Source: Catenulispora sp. MAP5-51 (GTDB taxonomy: Bacteria > Actinomycetota > Actinomycetes > Streptomycetales > Catenulisporaceae). From it: 64,000 nt of DNA. A program made the position numbers and the translations under genes. Below, piece by piece: positions 33,165 to 42,712 of the stretch. Numbering within the stretch: the first letter of the stretch is position 1; every line of letters begins with the position of its first letter. The notes beneath the pieces are model-generated. The model ran no database searches. It saw only the letters and a program-made list of their open reading frames with translations, and was not told where the DNA came from. The DNA lies in the NCBI RefSeq assembly GCF_041261205.1, contig NZ_JBGCCH010000002.1, forward strand, positions 186,001 to 250,000, written 5' to 3'.

Positions 33165-33923
33165 TCAGTCGGAGGACACCCCCGAGCCGGTGACCCGCAC
33201 GTGGTCCGCCTCGGCGTACACGCGCAGCCCGTCGGCCGAGGTCTGCATGTTGGCCATCTGCAGGGTGAGCTGCATCGGCAGCGTGCCGACGTTGATCGGG
33301 AAGTCCAGCTCGCGCGGCACCCGGCCGGCCAGGCCGCCCGAGGAGGACTCGATCTTGTTGGCGGTCAGCTGCAGCCGGTTGCCGGAGCTCAGCGACAGCT
33401 TGCTCTGCAGCGTGACCTTGCCCAGGCCCGGGACGTTGCCGGTGACCCGGACCGTGTTGTCCGGCCCCTCGGCCAGCGTCACGTCCAGGCCCTGTGAGGC
33501 GGCCGCCGACTCCATGTCCGTCCAGCTGAACAGCGCGGTGCCGGACAGGTGGTCGACGTCGGCCTCCTTGAAACCGTCGGAGGGCGCAACGCCGTTGAGG
33601 TCCACGTGCAGATCGGTGACCCGCACGTTGTTGTGGACGACGCCGCGCGCGTCCACCGAGACCTTGTCCAGCTTCATGCCGATGAGCTGGGTCAGGAACG
33701 GGAAGTTGGCGATGTTCACCGAAGGTTTGCTCTGGAGGTTCTGGGACTGTTGGATCCGCTTGGCGATCTGGCTCTCCGCGATACCCACCGTGATCCGGTC
33801 GGCGGCCACGAACAGACCCGCGAGCACGAGCAGCGTGATCGCCAGCCTGGTCGGCCACCTGCGGCGTCGGACCGGCTGACGCGCCTCCCACTGCAGCTGA
33901 TCGAGCCCCTCCTCGGAAGTCAT
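33165..33923 (-). CDS. LmeA-family (DUF2993) phospholipid-binding protein
   Basis: A 252-residue protein anchored by one N-terminal helix (LAITLLVLAGLFVAADRI) with a periplasm-like domain of the DUF2993/LmeA family: IAESQIAKRIQQSQNL, then VNIANFPFLTQLIGMKLDKVSVDARGV, then PRELDFPINVGTLPMQLTLQMANMQ. Mycobacterial LmeA binds phosphatidylinositol and supports lipomannan elongation. ATG at 33921-33923 overlaps the stop of the Tyr-rich membrane protein by ATGA, so they are coupled. The role here may be envelope lipid handling. Confidence 0.9.
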   Translation of the reverse strand: MTSEEGLDQLQWEARQPVRRRRWPTRLAITLLVLAGLFVAADRITVGIAESQIAKRIQQSQNLQSKPSVNIANFPFLTQLIGMKLDKVSVDARGVVHNNVRVTDLHVDLNGVAPSDGFKEADVDHLSGTALFSWTDMESAAASQGLDVTLAEGPDNTVRVTGNVPGLGKVTLQSKLSLSSGNRLQLTANKIESSSGGLAGRVPRELDFPINVGTLPMQLTLQMANMQTSADGLRVYAEADHVRVTGSGVSSD

Positions 33924-35200
33924 GGGACGAGGATAGCCGCGGCGTACGAAGCGAGGGCGGCGATCGTGACCGGTATCGCGACCACCGCGGCCCGGCTCAC
34001 CCCCAGATCCGGATTGCGCGCGGCCACCAGCGAGACCAGCCCGCAGACCACCGCCCCGGCCGCCACCGACGGACCGTGCAGCACCGCGGCCGGCACGAAC
34101 AGCCCGGTCAGCCCGGCGAACAGCAGAGCCGAGGCGGCCGCGGCCAAGGCCCGCACCGAACCGGGCTCGACACCCCGCCGCCGCGCCCGGAACACGGCGT
34201 CCGCCGCGACGAGCACGAAACCCACCCCGAGGCCCGCCGCGAGCGGCAGCACCGCGTCGTCGGGCTGGAACTTGAAGACGGCGGCGGTCCCGACCAGCGT
34301 CGGCAGCGCGGCCACCACGGCGGTCCGGCGGGAGGCATGGCCGGCCAGGCCCAGAACCGCCCAGGCGACGACGAGCTGGAGCGGCAGCGCGACGGCGGCC
34401 ACCGCCTTGGCGGAGACGAAGGACGCGATCGCCAGGGCCACGGTCGAGGCCGCGATGAAGGGGAGGTGCGACAGCAGGGGGAGCGGCTGACGGCGGGGCT
34501 CCGGGGAGTCGTAGCCGTAGACGTCGGTGTATTGGTCGGCGTATTGGTCGACGTGGCTGTCGGCGTAGGGCTCGGTGTACGGCTCGGCGTACTGATCGGT
34601 GTACTGGTCTGAGTACTGATCGGTGTACTGATCGGTGTACTGATCGGGGTAGCCGTCTGCGTAGGGCTGGGCATACGGCTCGGCATAGGGCTCCGCGTAA
34701 GGCTCGGCATAGGAATCGGAGTACGACTCCTCGGCGGCCGGTGCGGAACGACGGCGGCCGGGCTGCGGCGGCGCTTCCTCATAGGGTTGTTCGTAGTAGG
34801 GCTGCTCGTAAAAGGCCTCTTGTTGGTAGACCTCTTGTTGTTGGTGCGGCTCCTGGTAATAAGGCTCTTGGTAGCCGTAGCCCTCTTCATACTCGGGCTG
34901 GTGCTCCTGCGCGTAGTACCCCGGCTGCTCATAGCCCGGCTGCTGCTCGTAGCTCGGGTACTGCTCGTATCCCTGCTGTTCCTCATAGCCCGGCTGCTGC
35001 TCGTACCCCGGGGCCTCCTGGTAGCCGTACGCCGGGTCCTGCGCGTACTCGTGCCCCTGGTACTCCTCAGCCGGCTGCTCATAGCCGTACTGCGCATACG
35101 GATCCTGATGGTCCGGCTGCCCGCCGTGGGGATACCCGGGCTGCTGCGCCGACGGCTCGGACGCCGCCCGCCCGCGCCGTCGGCCCGTGTACTCGCCCAC
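33920..35200 (-). CDS. Membrane protein with a giant Tyr/Gln/Glu-rich disordered domain
   Basis: A 426-residue protein. The N-terminal about 245 residues are almost entirely Tyr, Glu, Gln, Pro and Gly in repeats such as YEQQPGYE, EPYAEPYA and DQYT, resembling prion-like low-complexity domains. From about residue 255 there are around six transmembrane helices with a GLAGHASRRT loop. GTG at 35198-35200 is chosen because AGGAGG precedes it by 8 nt. It is coupled to the LmeA gene by ATGA. The topology puts the aromatic domain in the cytoplasm if the N-terminus stays inside. The function is unknown. Confidence 0.8.
   Translation of the reverse strand: MGEYTGRRRGRAASEPSAQQPGYPHGGQPDHQDPYAQYGYEQPAEEYQGHEYAQDPAYGYQEAPGYEQQPGYEEQQGYEQYPSYEQQPGYEQPGYYAQEHQPEYEEGYGYQEPYYQEPHQQQEVYQQEAFYEQPYYEQPYEEAPPQPGRRRSAPAAEESYSDSYAEPYAEPYAEPYAQPYADGYPDQYTDQYTDQYSDQYTDQYAEPYTEPYADSHVDQYADQYTDVYGYDSPEPRRQPLPLLSHLPFIAASTVALAIASFVSAKAVAAVALPLQLVVAWAVLGLAGHASRRTAVVAALPTLVGTAAVFKFQPDDAVLPLAAGLGVGFVLVAADAVFRARRRGVEPGSVRALAAAASALLFAGLTGLFVPAAVLHGPSVAAGAVVCGLVSLVAARNPDLGVSRAAVVAIPVTIAALASYAAAILVP
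34500..35145 (-). repeat. Tyr/Gln/Glu-rich repetitive coding region
   Basis: Short in-frame repeats of EPYA, DQYT and YEQQPGYE types encode the disordered domain. The DQYT array (about 34590-34650) has near-identical 12-bp units. Confidence 0.8.
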
Positions 35201-35255
35201 CCTGCGTTCCTCCTGCCGACGGTCTACCCGCTGCACGCTATACCAGCCGGGTCGC

Positions 35256-35507
35256 TCAGCCCCCGGCGAACGGCGGAAGCACCTCGACCACGGCCCCGGG
35301 TGCCAGGCGCACGTCGGCCGGGTCGCGGCGGCCCACCGGGGTGCCGTCCACGAGGAACGACGCCCGCCGCACCACCTCGCCGAGTCCGGCGCCGTGCCGC
35401 GCGACCGCCGCGGCCAGCACGTCGGCCAGGACCTCGCCCTCGAACGGCTCCTCGGCGATCCCGGCCGCCGCCTTCGCCGCCGCCCAATAACGGATCAGCC
35501 CGCTCAT
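35256..35507 (-). CDS. MoaD/ThiS-family sulfur carrier protein
   Basis: An 83-residue ubiquitin-like protein: SGLIRYWAAAKAAAGIAEEPFEG at the start and VVEVLPPFAGG at the end, with the C-terminal Gly-Gly that is thiocarboxylated. This is the small subunit of molybdopterin synthase or a related sulfur carrier. Its ATG overlaps the hydrolase stop by ATGA. No MoaE is visible in the window, so the partner lies elsewhere. Confidence 0.9.
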   Translation of the reverse strand: MSGLIRYWAAAKAAAGIAEEPFEGEVLADVLAAAVARHGAGLGEVVRRASFLVDGTPVGRRDPADVRLAPGAVVEVLPPFAGG

Positions 35508-36496
35508 CCCGCCTCGCCCTCCATGACCTCTCCCGCTTCGCCGAACTCCCCGTTCTGTCTTCTATATTCGCCCTCCCCCGCGCCATAGGAAGATCCAGAT
35601 CCAGATCCAGATCCGGATGCCCTGGCGGATCCGGCGGGCGTGCCGGCCGCTGGCAGCGCCCGCACCCAGCGGCCGATCCGGCCGACCAGCTCCCGGCCGG
35701 ACGCCTCCCGGGCCGCCGCGGCCTCCGCGTGCCCGAAGCCGGGCTCGATCCACAGCTCACGCGGCTCTCCCGCCGCGGCGTACAGCGCTTCGGCGTGGCC
35801 CAGCGGGAAGTACTTGTCGGCGTCGCCGTGCACCACCAGCAGCGGCACCGGCGCGATCCGGCCCGCCAACTCCACCGGGGACTCCGGGACCGGGTTCCAG
35901 CCGTCGGGCAGGATGCGCGTCTTCAGATGCCACGCCGAAACAGCGCGGCCCACCGGGTGCTGCACCAGGAAGTGCACCAGCTTCATGGCGCGGGTGGAGC
36001 GCTCGAACCACCACGCGGGGCCGCTCACGGACACCACCGCGTCGGTCACCGAGCCCGGGCCGACGCCCGAGCCGCACAGCCCGGCGTGCCGCACGACCAC
36101 GGAGGCGCCCATCGAGAATCCGACCGTCGCCACATTCTCGTAACCCAGGACGCGTGCCCACTCGACCGCGGCGTGCAGGTCGAGCACCTCGAGATCACCG
36201 AGCGTCGATCGGCCGTGTGACTGTCCGTGACCGCGGAAGTCGAACGCGATGATTCCGCCATATGGACGCAACACGGCCGCGATGTGGGCCATGTCGCCGG
36301 TGCGCCAGGAGCCGCCGAATCCGTGGCACAGGACGAACACCCATCGTCGATCGACACCCGCTCTGTGCACGGCGTTAAGGCGAACGCCATCGGCCGTCAA
36401 AAGCGTCTGGCCGGGGTCCGGGTGCCCCGAGCTGCGCCTTTGTCCAGGTAAAATACGTGTGAACTCCGGCACGGAAACCTCGGGGAAACGCTTCAT
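35504..36496 (-). CDS. Alpha/beta-hydrolase
   Basis: A 330-residue hydrolase: FVLCHGFGGSWRTGDMAHIA (oxyanion strand), FDFRGHGQSHG, the nucleophile elbow VGFSMGASVVV (catalytic Ser), VVHGDADKYFP (acid) and FGHAEAAA (His). ATG 36494-36496 follows AGGAAGG. The C-terminal 45 residues are a low-complexity tail with Ser-Gly repeats from tandem 6-bp units. It is coupled to MoaD by ATGA. It is divergent from glnR. Substrate unknown. Confidence 0.88.
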   Translation of the reverse strand: MKRFPEVSVPEFTRILPGQRRSSGHPDPGQTLLTADGVRLNAVHRAGVDRRWVFVLCHGFGGSWRTGDMAHIAAVLRPYGGIIAFDFRGHGQSHGRSTLGDLEVLDLHAAVEWARVLGYENVATVGFSMGASVVVRHAGLCGSGVGPGSVTDAVVSVSGPAWWFERSTRAMKLVHFLVQHPVGRAVSAWHLKTRILPDGWNPVPESPVELAGRIAPVPLLVVHGDADKYFPLGHAEALYAAAGEPRELWIEPGFGHAEAAAAREASGRELVGRIGRWVRALPAAGTPAGSARASGSGSGSGSSYGAGEGEYRRQNGEFGEAGEVMEGEAG

Positions 36497-36610
36497 GACG
36501 GCTATCCTTCCTGACAGAGGATCCGGGCGACGAAGCCCCACGGGTCCTCTATGTGTTTTCTGGCGGGTGCGACAAGAGGTGCCCCCGGACAAAAGAGGAG
36601 CGATCCGCGG

Positions 36611-37405
36611 ATGTCCAGCTTGCTGTTGTTGACCAACTCCCTGACCCCCTCCTCCGAGGTCCTGCCGGCTCTCGGTCTGCTGTTGCACAACGTTCGCGTG
36701 GCTCCAGCAGAGGCCTCGGCGCTTCTGGACACCCCACCGGCCGACGCGATCATGGTGGACGCGCGCCGCGACCTGCCGCAGATGCGTTCCCTGTGCCGCC
36801 TGCTGCGCACCACAGGGGTTGACTGCCCGCTTCTGCTGATCACCACCGAGGGCGCGCTGGCCGCCGTGACCGCCGACTGGGGCATCGACGACGTCCTGCT
36901 GGACTCGGCGGGTCCGGCCGAGGTCGAGGCCCGGCTGCGGCTGGCGATCGGCAAGCTGGCGGCCGGCGCCGTGGCCGAGGACGTCCCGCTGGAGATCAAG
37001 AGCGGCGACCTGTCCATCGACGAGGGCACGTACACCGCCCGCGTCCGGAACCGGGTGCTCGACCTGACCTTCAAGGAATTCGAGCTCATCAAGTACCTCG
37101 CGCAGCACCCGGGCCGGGTGTTCACGCGGGCGCAGCTGCTCCAGGAAGTGTGGGGCTACGACTACTTCGGCGGCACCCGCACCGTGGACGTCCACGTCCG
37201 GCGGCTGCGGGCCAAGCTCGGGGTCGAGCACGAGGCGCTCATCGGGACGGTCCGCAACGTCGGCTACCGCTTCGTCATGCCGGACAAGCGCAACGGCTCC
37301 AGCACGCCCACCGGCTCCAGCGCCGGCACCGAGCCGGAAGAGGAGAGCGCCGACGAGGTTCGAGCCTCCGACGCGATGACCGCACCCCGTACCGTGGTGG
37401 GGTGA
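36611..37405 (+). CDS. glnR: Nitrogen regulator GlnR
   Basis: A 264-residue OmpR-family regulator without a paired kinase. The N-terminal domain keeps only part of the acidic pocket ([10 protein letters not shown], Asp present; the typical DD cluster is absent), as in GlnR of Streptomyces, where it acts as a homodimer without phosphorylation. The N-terminus [33 protein letters not shown] and the C-terminal [54 protein letters not shown] are near identical to GlnR. It controls glutamine synthetase and ammonium transport. A GAGGAG ribosome-binding site precedes ATG 36611. Confidence 0.95.
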   Translation: MSSLLLLTNSLTPSSEVLPALGLLLHNVRVAPAEASALLDTPPADAIMVDARRDLPQMRSLCRLLRTTGVDCPLLLITTEGALAAVTADWGIDDVLLDSAGPAEVEARLRLAIGKLAAGAVAEDVPLEIKSGDLSIDEGTYTARVRNRVLDLTFKEFELIKYLAQHPGRVFTRAQLLQEVWGYDYFGGTRTVDVHVRRLRAKLGVEHEALIGTVRNVGYRFVMPDKRNGSSTPTGSSAGTEPEEESADEVRASDAMTAPRTVVG

Positions 37406-38340
37406 CAGGTTTCTCCATCGGCGTCGTCCGCCGACCGAACGAGGCGGACGTCGCCACCATCCGGTCCCTCGCCGAGGCCGCCGAGGCGGCCGACGGCGTG
37501 GCACCGCTCCCGGAGCAGGTGCTGCTCCACCTCAAGCACTCCGGCGAGGCCGCTACCGCCGCCGATGCCTGGCACTTCGTGGCCCGGCGCCTGTCGGGTG
37601 CCCAGGGTTCGGAGCTGGTCGGCTACGCCTTCCTGGACAAGTCGAACCCTGACGAGGGCCCCACGGCGGAGGTCGTGGTCGCGCCGGACGCCCGCCGGCA
37701 GGGCGTCGGCGGTGCCCTGCTGGACGCGCTGCGCATGAAGGTGCGCCGGGACGGCAAGCCGGTGCGCGTCTGGGCGCACGGCGGCCTGCCCGCGGCGGCG
37801 GCCCTCGCCGAGAAGCGCGGTCTGAAGAAGGTCCGCGAGCTGTGGGTGATGGCCCGGCCGCTGGCCGAGGTGCCGCAGCCGGAGCCGGCCGAGGGCATCC
37901 GCATCGCGGCCTTCCGCCCCGGTGTCGACGACGAGGCCTGGGTCGCGGTCAACGCCCGCGCCTTCGCGCACCACCCGGAACAGGGCTCGATGACGGTCCA
38001 GGACCTGCGCGAGCGCATGGCCGAGCCCTGGTTCGACCCGGAGGGCTTCTTCCTGGCCTGGCGCGGACCGGAGCTGGCCGGCTACCACTGGACCAAGGTC
38101 CACGACCACAGCGCCTACGGCGACGGCCCGGTCGGCGAGGTCTACGTCCTGGGTCTGGACCCGGCCGAACAGGGCCGCGGCCTGGGCCGGACCCTGACCG
38201 AGGTCGGGCTGCGCCACCTGCGCGACCGCGGGCTGAGCGACGTCATCCTGTATGTGGAGGCTGACAACGCGGCCGCGGTCGCCGTCTACACCAAGCTCGG
38301 CTTCACCCGCCGCAGCGCCGACGTCATGTACCAGGCCTGA
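37402..38340 (+). CDS. mshD: Mycothiol synthase MshD
   Basis: A 312-residue acetyltransferase with two GNAT domains that acetylates Cys-GlcN-Ins to mycothiol. N-terminal domain: [21 protein letters not shown]-terminal active domain: [33 protein letters not shown] and [28 protein letters not shown]. Its GTG start overlaps the glnR stop by GTGA. The first pathway enzyme, MshA, is at 8800. Coupling to GlnR may tie thiol supply to nitrogen status, which is inference. Confidence 0.95.
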   Translation: MTGFSIGVVRRPNEADVATIRSLAEAAEAADGVAPLPEQVLLHLKHSGEAATAADAWHFVARRLSGAQGSELVGYAFLDKSNPDEGPTAEVVVAPDARRQGVGGALLDALRMKVRRDGKPVRVWAHGGLPAAAALAEKRGLKKVRELWVMARPLAEVPQPEPAEGIRIAAFRPGVDDEAWVAVNARAFAHHPEQGSMTVQDLRERMAEPWFDPEGFFLAWRGPELAGYHWTKVHDHSAYGDGPVGEVYVLGLDPAEQGRGLGRTLTEVGLRHLRDRGLSDVILYVEADNAAAVAVYTKLGFTRRSADVMYQA

Positions 38341-38348
38341 GACAGACG

Positions 38349-38741
38349 GTGGACTCAACGACGGCCGCCTCCCCGCGGACGCCCCGGGTCCTCGTGATCG
38401 GCTTCGATCCCTACCGGGTTCCCGGGCCTTGGGACCCCAAGCCGGCAGCCGACGGCATCGAGGCGGGCATCGCCAAGTTCGCCGAGCACGGCGTCGGCGT
38501 GGAGTCGTGCCTGTTCGGGATGGACGGCAGCGACGACATCCCGGCGGTGGTCGCCGCCGCGCTGGCCGCGCGGACGTGGGAGTGCGTGGTCGTCGGAGGC
38601 GGGGTGCGCCGGGCCGAGGGGGACCTGTTCGAGCAGGTCGTCAACCTGGTGCGGCGGCACGCGCCGGAGGCGGCGATCGCGTTCAACTCCCGGCCGGACA
38701 CCACCTTCGAGGCCGCGGCCCGCTGGATCGACGTGTCCTGA
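38349..38741 (+). CDS. Conserved hypothetical, Rossmann-like
   Basis: A 130-residue protein: PRVLVIGFDPYRVPGPWDPKPAADGIEAGIAKFAEHGVGVESCLFGMDGSDDIPAVVAAAL, then CVVVGGGVRR and NLVRRHAPEAAIAFNSRPDTTFEAAARW. Alternating strands and helices suggest a Rossmann-like fold. GTG 38349 is 8 nt after the MshD stop, so co-transcription is likely. I do not recognise a named family. Confidence 0.75.
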   Translation: MDSTTAASPRTPRVLVIGFDPYRVPGPWDPKPAADGIEAGIAKFAEHGVGVESCLFGMDGSDDIPAVVAAALAARTWECVVVGGGVRRAEGDLFEQVVNLVRRHAPEAAIAFNSRPDTTFEAAARWIDVS

Positions 38742-38774
38742 GCCCGGGTACAGCCGGTCCCAGTCACCCCGCGC

Positions 38775-39491
38775 TCAGCCGGTCACCCCGACCAGCTGCG
38801 TGTACACCACCAGGTTGTCCGCATAGTGCTGGCCGTCGAAGGCCCCGCCGCACGTGATGATCCGCAGCTGCGGCGTCCCGCTGTCGTCGCTGCCGTACAC
38901 CCGCCCCGCCGGGAAGCGGTTCTTGTCGACCACCTCGACCGACGTCACCCGGAACTCCGCGTGCTTCTTGTCCGCGCGGTCCACGATCACCGTCGCGCCG
39001 GGCTGCACGTTCCCCAGCGGGTAGAACACCGCGCGGCCGTAGTCGGTGTCGACGTGCCCGACGATCACCGCCGCGCCGCGCTCCCCCGGCGTCGGGTCGC
39101 CGGTGAACCAGCCCGCCTCGGTCGGGACCGACATCGGCGGCACCGCGACGGCGCCGTCCCGGTCCAGGCCCAGCCGGATCAGCGGCGCGTCGATGCCCAC
39201 CGAGGGGACCCGGACCCGCAGCGGCACCGAGCGCGGCAGCGGCGCGGCAGCCGGACCCGACCAGCTGCCGAACAGCGCGCCCCGGGTCGGCGACGGCGGC
39301 CCGGACAGCGCGGTGATGCCGCTGCCCAGCAGCTTCACGCCGACCAGCGCGACGGCCGCCGCGACGACGATCTTCAGTCCCTTGCGCCGGACGCGGGGCC
39401 GGCCGCCGTCCGGCACCGCCGCCGCAGTGTGCGGGCCCGGAGCGGCGCCTGCGCCGCCCGGGCCCGTCGCCCGCGAGGGGTCAGCCGGCAT
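38775..39491 (-). CDS. Class E/F-like sortase
   Basis: A 238-residue membrane-anchored transpeptidase. An N-terminal disordered stretch precedes one helix ([19 protein letters not shown]). The sortase barrel has [19 protein letters not shown] with catalytic His146 and [11 protein letters not shown] with catalytic Cys214. The C-terminal Arg usually found near YRDN is not at the expected place (YADNLVV), so its catalytic Arg needs confirming. It is coupled to the surface-protein gene by an 11-bp overlap and may anchor that or other substrates to peptidoglycan or pili. Confidence 0.85.
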   Translation of the reverse strand: MPADPSRATGPGGAGAAPGPHTAAAVPDGGRPRVRRKGLKIVVAAAVALVGVKLLGSGITALSGPPSPTRGALFGSWSGPAAAPLPRSVPLRVRVPSVGIDAPLIRLGLDRDGAVAVPPMSVPTEAGWFTGDPTPGERGAAVIVGHVDTDYGRAVFYPLGNVQPGATVIVDRADKKHAEFRVTSVEVVDKNRFPAGRVYGSDDSGTPQLRIITCGGAFDGQHYADNLVVYTQLVGVTG

Positions 39492-40215
39492 GCGTGCCGT
39501 CGGCCCCGCGGCGGCGCATGCTCCACAGGCCGTAGCCGATGCCGCCGGCCACCAGCGCGATGCCGCCGGCGGTCATGCCCAGGTCGCCCTTCATCACCGA
39601 ACCGCCGCCGCCGGCCTTGGGCGGGTTGGTCGGGGTGGGGTTCACGCCGCCGAAGATCGTGATGCTGGTGACGCCGTTCAGGCTGTTGGAGCCGGTGCCG
39701 CAGGTGACGTTCACCGACCACTGGCCGTTCTGCGCGTCGGAGACGATGGTCGCGGTGCCGGCCAGGCCCGCGCCCTTGGGATTGCGGGTCAGCGAGACCG
39801 AGCCGTTGTTGGTGAACACCGAGGAGGTCGCGGTCCCGGAGTCCGGCTGGATGCAGGTCGGGACGGTGATCAGGACCTGCTGGCCGGGCTTGGCCGCGCT
39901 GGGGTTCAGCTCCACCGCCGGGCCGCTGAGGCCGCTGCCGCTGGTGGCGCTGGTGGTGCTGGTCGCGGTGCTCCCGGCCACGCTGGTGCCGGTGCCGCCG
40001 GCCACGCTGGCGACGTTGTTCAGCGCGCTCTGCACGCCCGAGATGCCGCTGGAAACACTCTGATAGCCGTTCTGCAGGCTCTGGACGCCGTTGGACACCG
40101 TCGACACGCCGTTCGTGGCGCTGTTCACGAGGTCTCCGGCGCTGGCGTGCGAGTTCATCATCCACAACAGCGCGACCGCGCCACCGCCCACCACCAGGGT
40201 CTTCATCCCGAACAT
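39481..40215 (-). CDS. Surface protein with C-terminal anchor, sortase partner
   Basis: A 244-residue exported protein. A signal-like helix ([21 protein letters not shown]) is followed by a Ser/Thr/Gly/Asn-rich region, a beta-sandwich with two Cys ([10 protein letters not shown] and SVNVTCGTG), a Gly/Pro-rich hinge ([10 protein letters not shown]), a C-terminal helix ([20 protein letters not shown]) and an RRRG tail. No LPXTG-like motif is evident, but the sortase immediately follows. The first ATG with AGGAGG upstream is used. The likely role is surface display. Confidence 0.75.
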   Translation of the reverse strand: MFGMKTLVVGGGAVALLWMMNSHASAGDLVNSATNGVSTVSNGVQSLQNGYQSVSSGISGVQSALNNVASVAGGTGTSVAGSTATSTTSATSGSGLSGPAVELNPSAAKPGQQVLITVPTCIQPDSGTATSSVFTNNGSVSLTRNPKGAGLAGTATIVSDAQNGQWSVNVTCGTGSNSLNGVTSITIFGGVNPTPTNPPKAGGGGSVMKGDLGMTAGGIALVAGGIGYGLWSMRRRGADGTHAG

Positions 40216-40392
40216 CGCGGGGGCCTCCTGTCGTCCACGGATCCGTCAGGGTTCGAAGCGGCAAAAGCTGGGAACGTTGGACCCCGGCGGGGTACACCTT
40301 CCAGATCCATCGATACCGTCGCGGAAGGGGTTTCACGTGTTGAGCAGCGCATTTTCGCCCGGATGGCGCAGGAGGTCACCCGGACGCCGAGA

Positions 40393-40425
40393 TTCCACCC
40401 TCTGGATACCTCTCGTTCACGCCCC
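40393..40425 (+). promoter_or_regulatory. Candidate PHO box upstream of ppk
   Basis: Three contiguous 11-bp units: TTCCACCCTCT (40393-40403), GGATACCTCTC (40404-40414) and GTTCACGCCCC (40415-40425). The first and third match the GTTCACC unit well, the middle one poorly. The site ends 18 nt before the ppk ATG. Confidence 0.4.
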
Positions 40426-40443
40426 CGTGTCAGGCTGAGAATC

Positions 40444-42537
40444 ATGACCGGTCCGGCTCCCGAAACGCGCTTCCTGGACCGGGAGATCTCCTGGCTTCGG
40501 TTCAACGAACGTGTCCTGGAACTCGCCCAGGACTCCGCCCAAGTCCCGCTGCTGGAGCGCGCCCGGTTCCTGGCGATCTTCGCCTCCAACCTGGACGAGT
40601 TCTACATGGTCCGGGTCGCGGGCCTGCGCCGGCGGCTGGCCACCGGCGTGGCCACCACCTCGGCCTCCGGCCTGCCGCCGGTCGAGGTGCTGCGCCGCAT
40701 CCTGGCCGAGACCCGGGAGCTGATGGACCGGCACGCCGCGGTCTTCCAGCAGGAACTGCGCCCCGAGCTCTCCGCGGTCGGGATCGACATCATCCGCTGG
40801 GGCGACCTCGGCCCCGAGGAGCGGGAGAAGCTCTTCCAGCTGTTCCGCTACCAGCTGTTCCCGGTGCTGACGCCGCTGGCCGTGGACCCGGCGCACCCGT
40901 TCCCGTACATCTCCGGCCTGTCGCTGAACCTGGCCGTCTCGCTGCGCGACCCGGACACCGGGCAGGAGCACTTCGCCCGGGTGAAGGTGCCGCCGCTGCT
41001 GCCGCGGTTCATCGAGGCCGACTCCGGCCGCTACGTCCCCGTCGAGGACGTCATCGCCGCGCACCTGGAGCTGCTGTTCCCGGGCATGGAGATCCTGGAC
41101 CACCACGCCTTCCGGGTCACCCGCAACGAGGACCTGGAAGTCGAGGCCGACACCGACGAGAACCTGCTGCAGGCCCTGGAGCGCGAGCTCATGCGCCGCC
41201 GCTTCGGGCCGCCGGTGCGCCTGGAGGTCGACGAGAACATCCGGCCGCAGGTGCTGGACCTGCTGATCCGCGAGCTGGACATCAACGAGAACGAGGTCTT
41301 CAAGCTCTCCGCGCCGCTGGACCTGACCGGCCTGAACCAGATCGCCGACATCGGCAGGTCCGGGGAGTACAGCGAGCTGCGCTTCAAGTCCTTCGTCACC
41401 AAGACCCACCCGGACCTGGCCGACGAGGGGCCCGGCAAACCCGCCGACGTCTTCGCCGCGATCCGGCGCCGCGACATCCTGCTGCACCACCCCTACGACT
41501 CCTTCGCCACCAGCGTGCAGGCGTTCCTGGAGCAGGCGGCCGAGGACCCGCACGTCCTGGCGATCAAGCAGACCCTGTACCGCACCAGCGGCGACTCGCC
41601 GATCATCGACGCGCTCATCGACGCCGCCGAGGCCGGCAAGCAGGTGCTGGTCCTGGTGGAGATCAAGGCCCGGTTCGACGAGCACGCCAACATCTCCTGG
41701 GCCCGCAAGCTGGAGCAGGCCGGCTGCCACGTGGTCTACGGCCTGATCGGCCTGAAGACGCACTGCAAGCTGTCCCTGGTGGTGCGCCGCGAGGGCGGCT
41801 TCCTGCGGCGCTACTCGCACGTGGGCACCGGCAACTACAACCCCAAGACCGCCCGGCTGTACGAGGACTTGGGCCTGCTGACCTGCGACAACGAGATAGG
41901 CGCGGACCTGTCGGACTTGTTCAACCGGCTGTCGGGGTACGCCCACCCCACCAAGTTCGGCCGGCTGCTCACCGCGCCCAACGCGCTGCGGCCGGGGCTG
42001 CTGGAGCTGATCCACGCCCAGCGCGAGAAGGCCGAGGCCGGCCAGAGCTCGCGGATCCGGATCAAGGTGAACTCGATCGTCGACGAGATCCTGATCGACG
42101 CGCTCTACGAGGCCTCGCAGGCCGGCGTCCCGGTCGAGGTCTGGGTCCGCGGCATCTGCGCCCTGCGGCCGGGGGTCGAGGGGATGAGCGAGAACATCAG
42201 GGTGCGCAGCATCCTGGGCCGGTTCCTGGAGCACTCCCGGGCCTTCGTGTTCGGCACGGACGAGGAGGCGCAGGTCTGGATCGGCAGCTCGGACCTGATG
42301 CACCGGAACCTGGACCGCCGGGTGGAGGCCCTGGTCCGGCTGGTCGAGCCGGTGCAGCGCCGGGCCATCTCGGCGCTGTTCGACCTGGCCATGGACCCCA
42401 AGACCGCGGCCTGGGACCTGGGCGGCGACGGCACCTGGACCCGGAGCGAGTACGCCGAGGACGGCTCCCCCCTGGCCGATCTGCAGAACACGCTCATCGC
42501 CGAGCGCGCCGACTGGTGGAGCCGGCGGACCGGATGA
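40444..42537 (+). CDS. ppk: Polyphosphate kinase PPK1
   Basis: Cytosolic/membrane-associated enzyme making polyphosphate from ATP and the reverse. The 697-residue protein shows the family motifs [31 protein letters not shown] and HPYDSF. Autophosphorylated His lies in [17 protein letters not shown], around residue 439, followed by [23 protein letters not shown] and the C-terminal [11 protein letters not shown]. Start ATG 40444 has only a weak ribosome-binding site. CHAD and MutT1 follow. Upstream is a candidate PHO box, so it may be RegX3-controlled. Confidence 0.96.
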   Translation: MTGPAPETRFLDREISWLRFNERVLELAQDSAQVPLLERARFLAIFASNLDEFYMVRVAGLRRRLATGVATTSASGLPPVEVLRRILAETRELMDRHAAVFQQELRPELSAVGIDIIRWGDLGPEEREKLFQLFRYQLFPVLTPLAVDPAHPFPYISGLSLNLAVSLRDPDTGQEHFARVKVPPLLPRFIEADSGRYVPVEDVIAAHLELLFPGMEILDHHAFRVTRNEDLEVEADTDENLLQALERELMRRRFGPPVRLEVDENIRPQVLDLLIRELDINENEVFKLSAPLDLTGLNQIADIGRSGEYSELRFKSFVTKTHPDLADEGPGKPADVFAAIRRRDILLHHPYDSFATSVQAFLEQAAEDPHVLAIKQTLYRTSGDSPIIDALIDAAEAGKQVLVLVEIKARFDEHANISWARKLEQAGCHVVYGLIGLKTHCKLSLVVRREGGFLRRYSHVGTGNYNPKTARLYEDLGLLTCDNEIGADLSDLFNRLSGYAHPTKFGRLLTAPNALRPGLLELIHAQREKAEAGQSSRIRIKVNSIVDEILIDALYEASQAGVPVEVWVRGICALRPGVEGMSENIRVRSILGRFLEHSRAFVFGTDEEAQVWIGSSDLMHRNLDRRVEALVRLVEPVQRRAISALFDLAMDPKTAAWDLGGDGTWTRSEYAEDGSPLADLQNTLIAERADWWSRRTG

Positions 42538-42574
42538 GCGCTGTGGGGGCGGGAGCGGGGTCGTGGTGGGGACT

Positions 42575-42601
42575 GGACCGTCCGGCGACGCCGGGCGGTC
42601 C
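42575..42601 (+). terminator. Hairpin between ppk and the CHAD gene
   Basis: GGACCGTCCGG (42575-42585) pairs with CCGGGCGGTCC (42591-42601) with one G-U and a 5-nt loop. It may partly end ppk mRNA. Confidence 0.5.
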
Positions 42602-42712
42602 GTGCTGTGGGGTTGGACCGAAGAAGAGTGCACAGTGCCGCCAACCGGGCAACGGCGGAACCGAACCGTCAGGCTCCAGGCCTGACCACGTCGTGGGGGC
42701 AGTGGCGGACAC

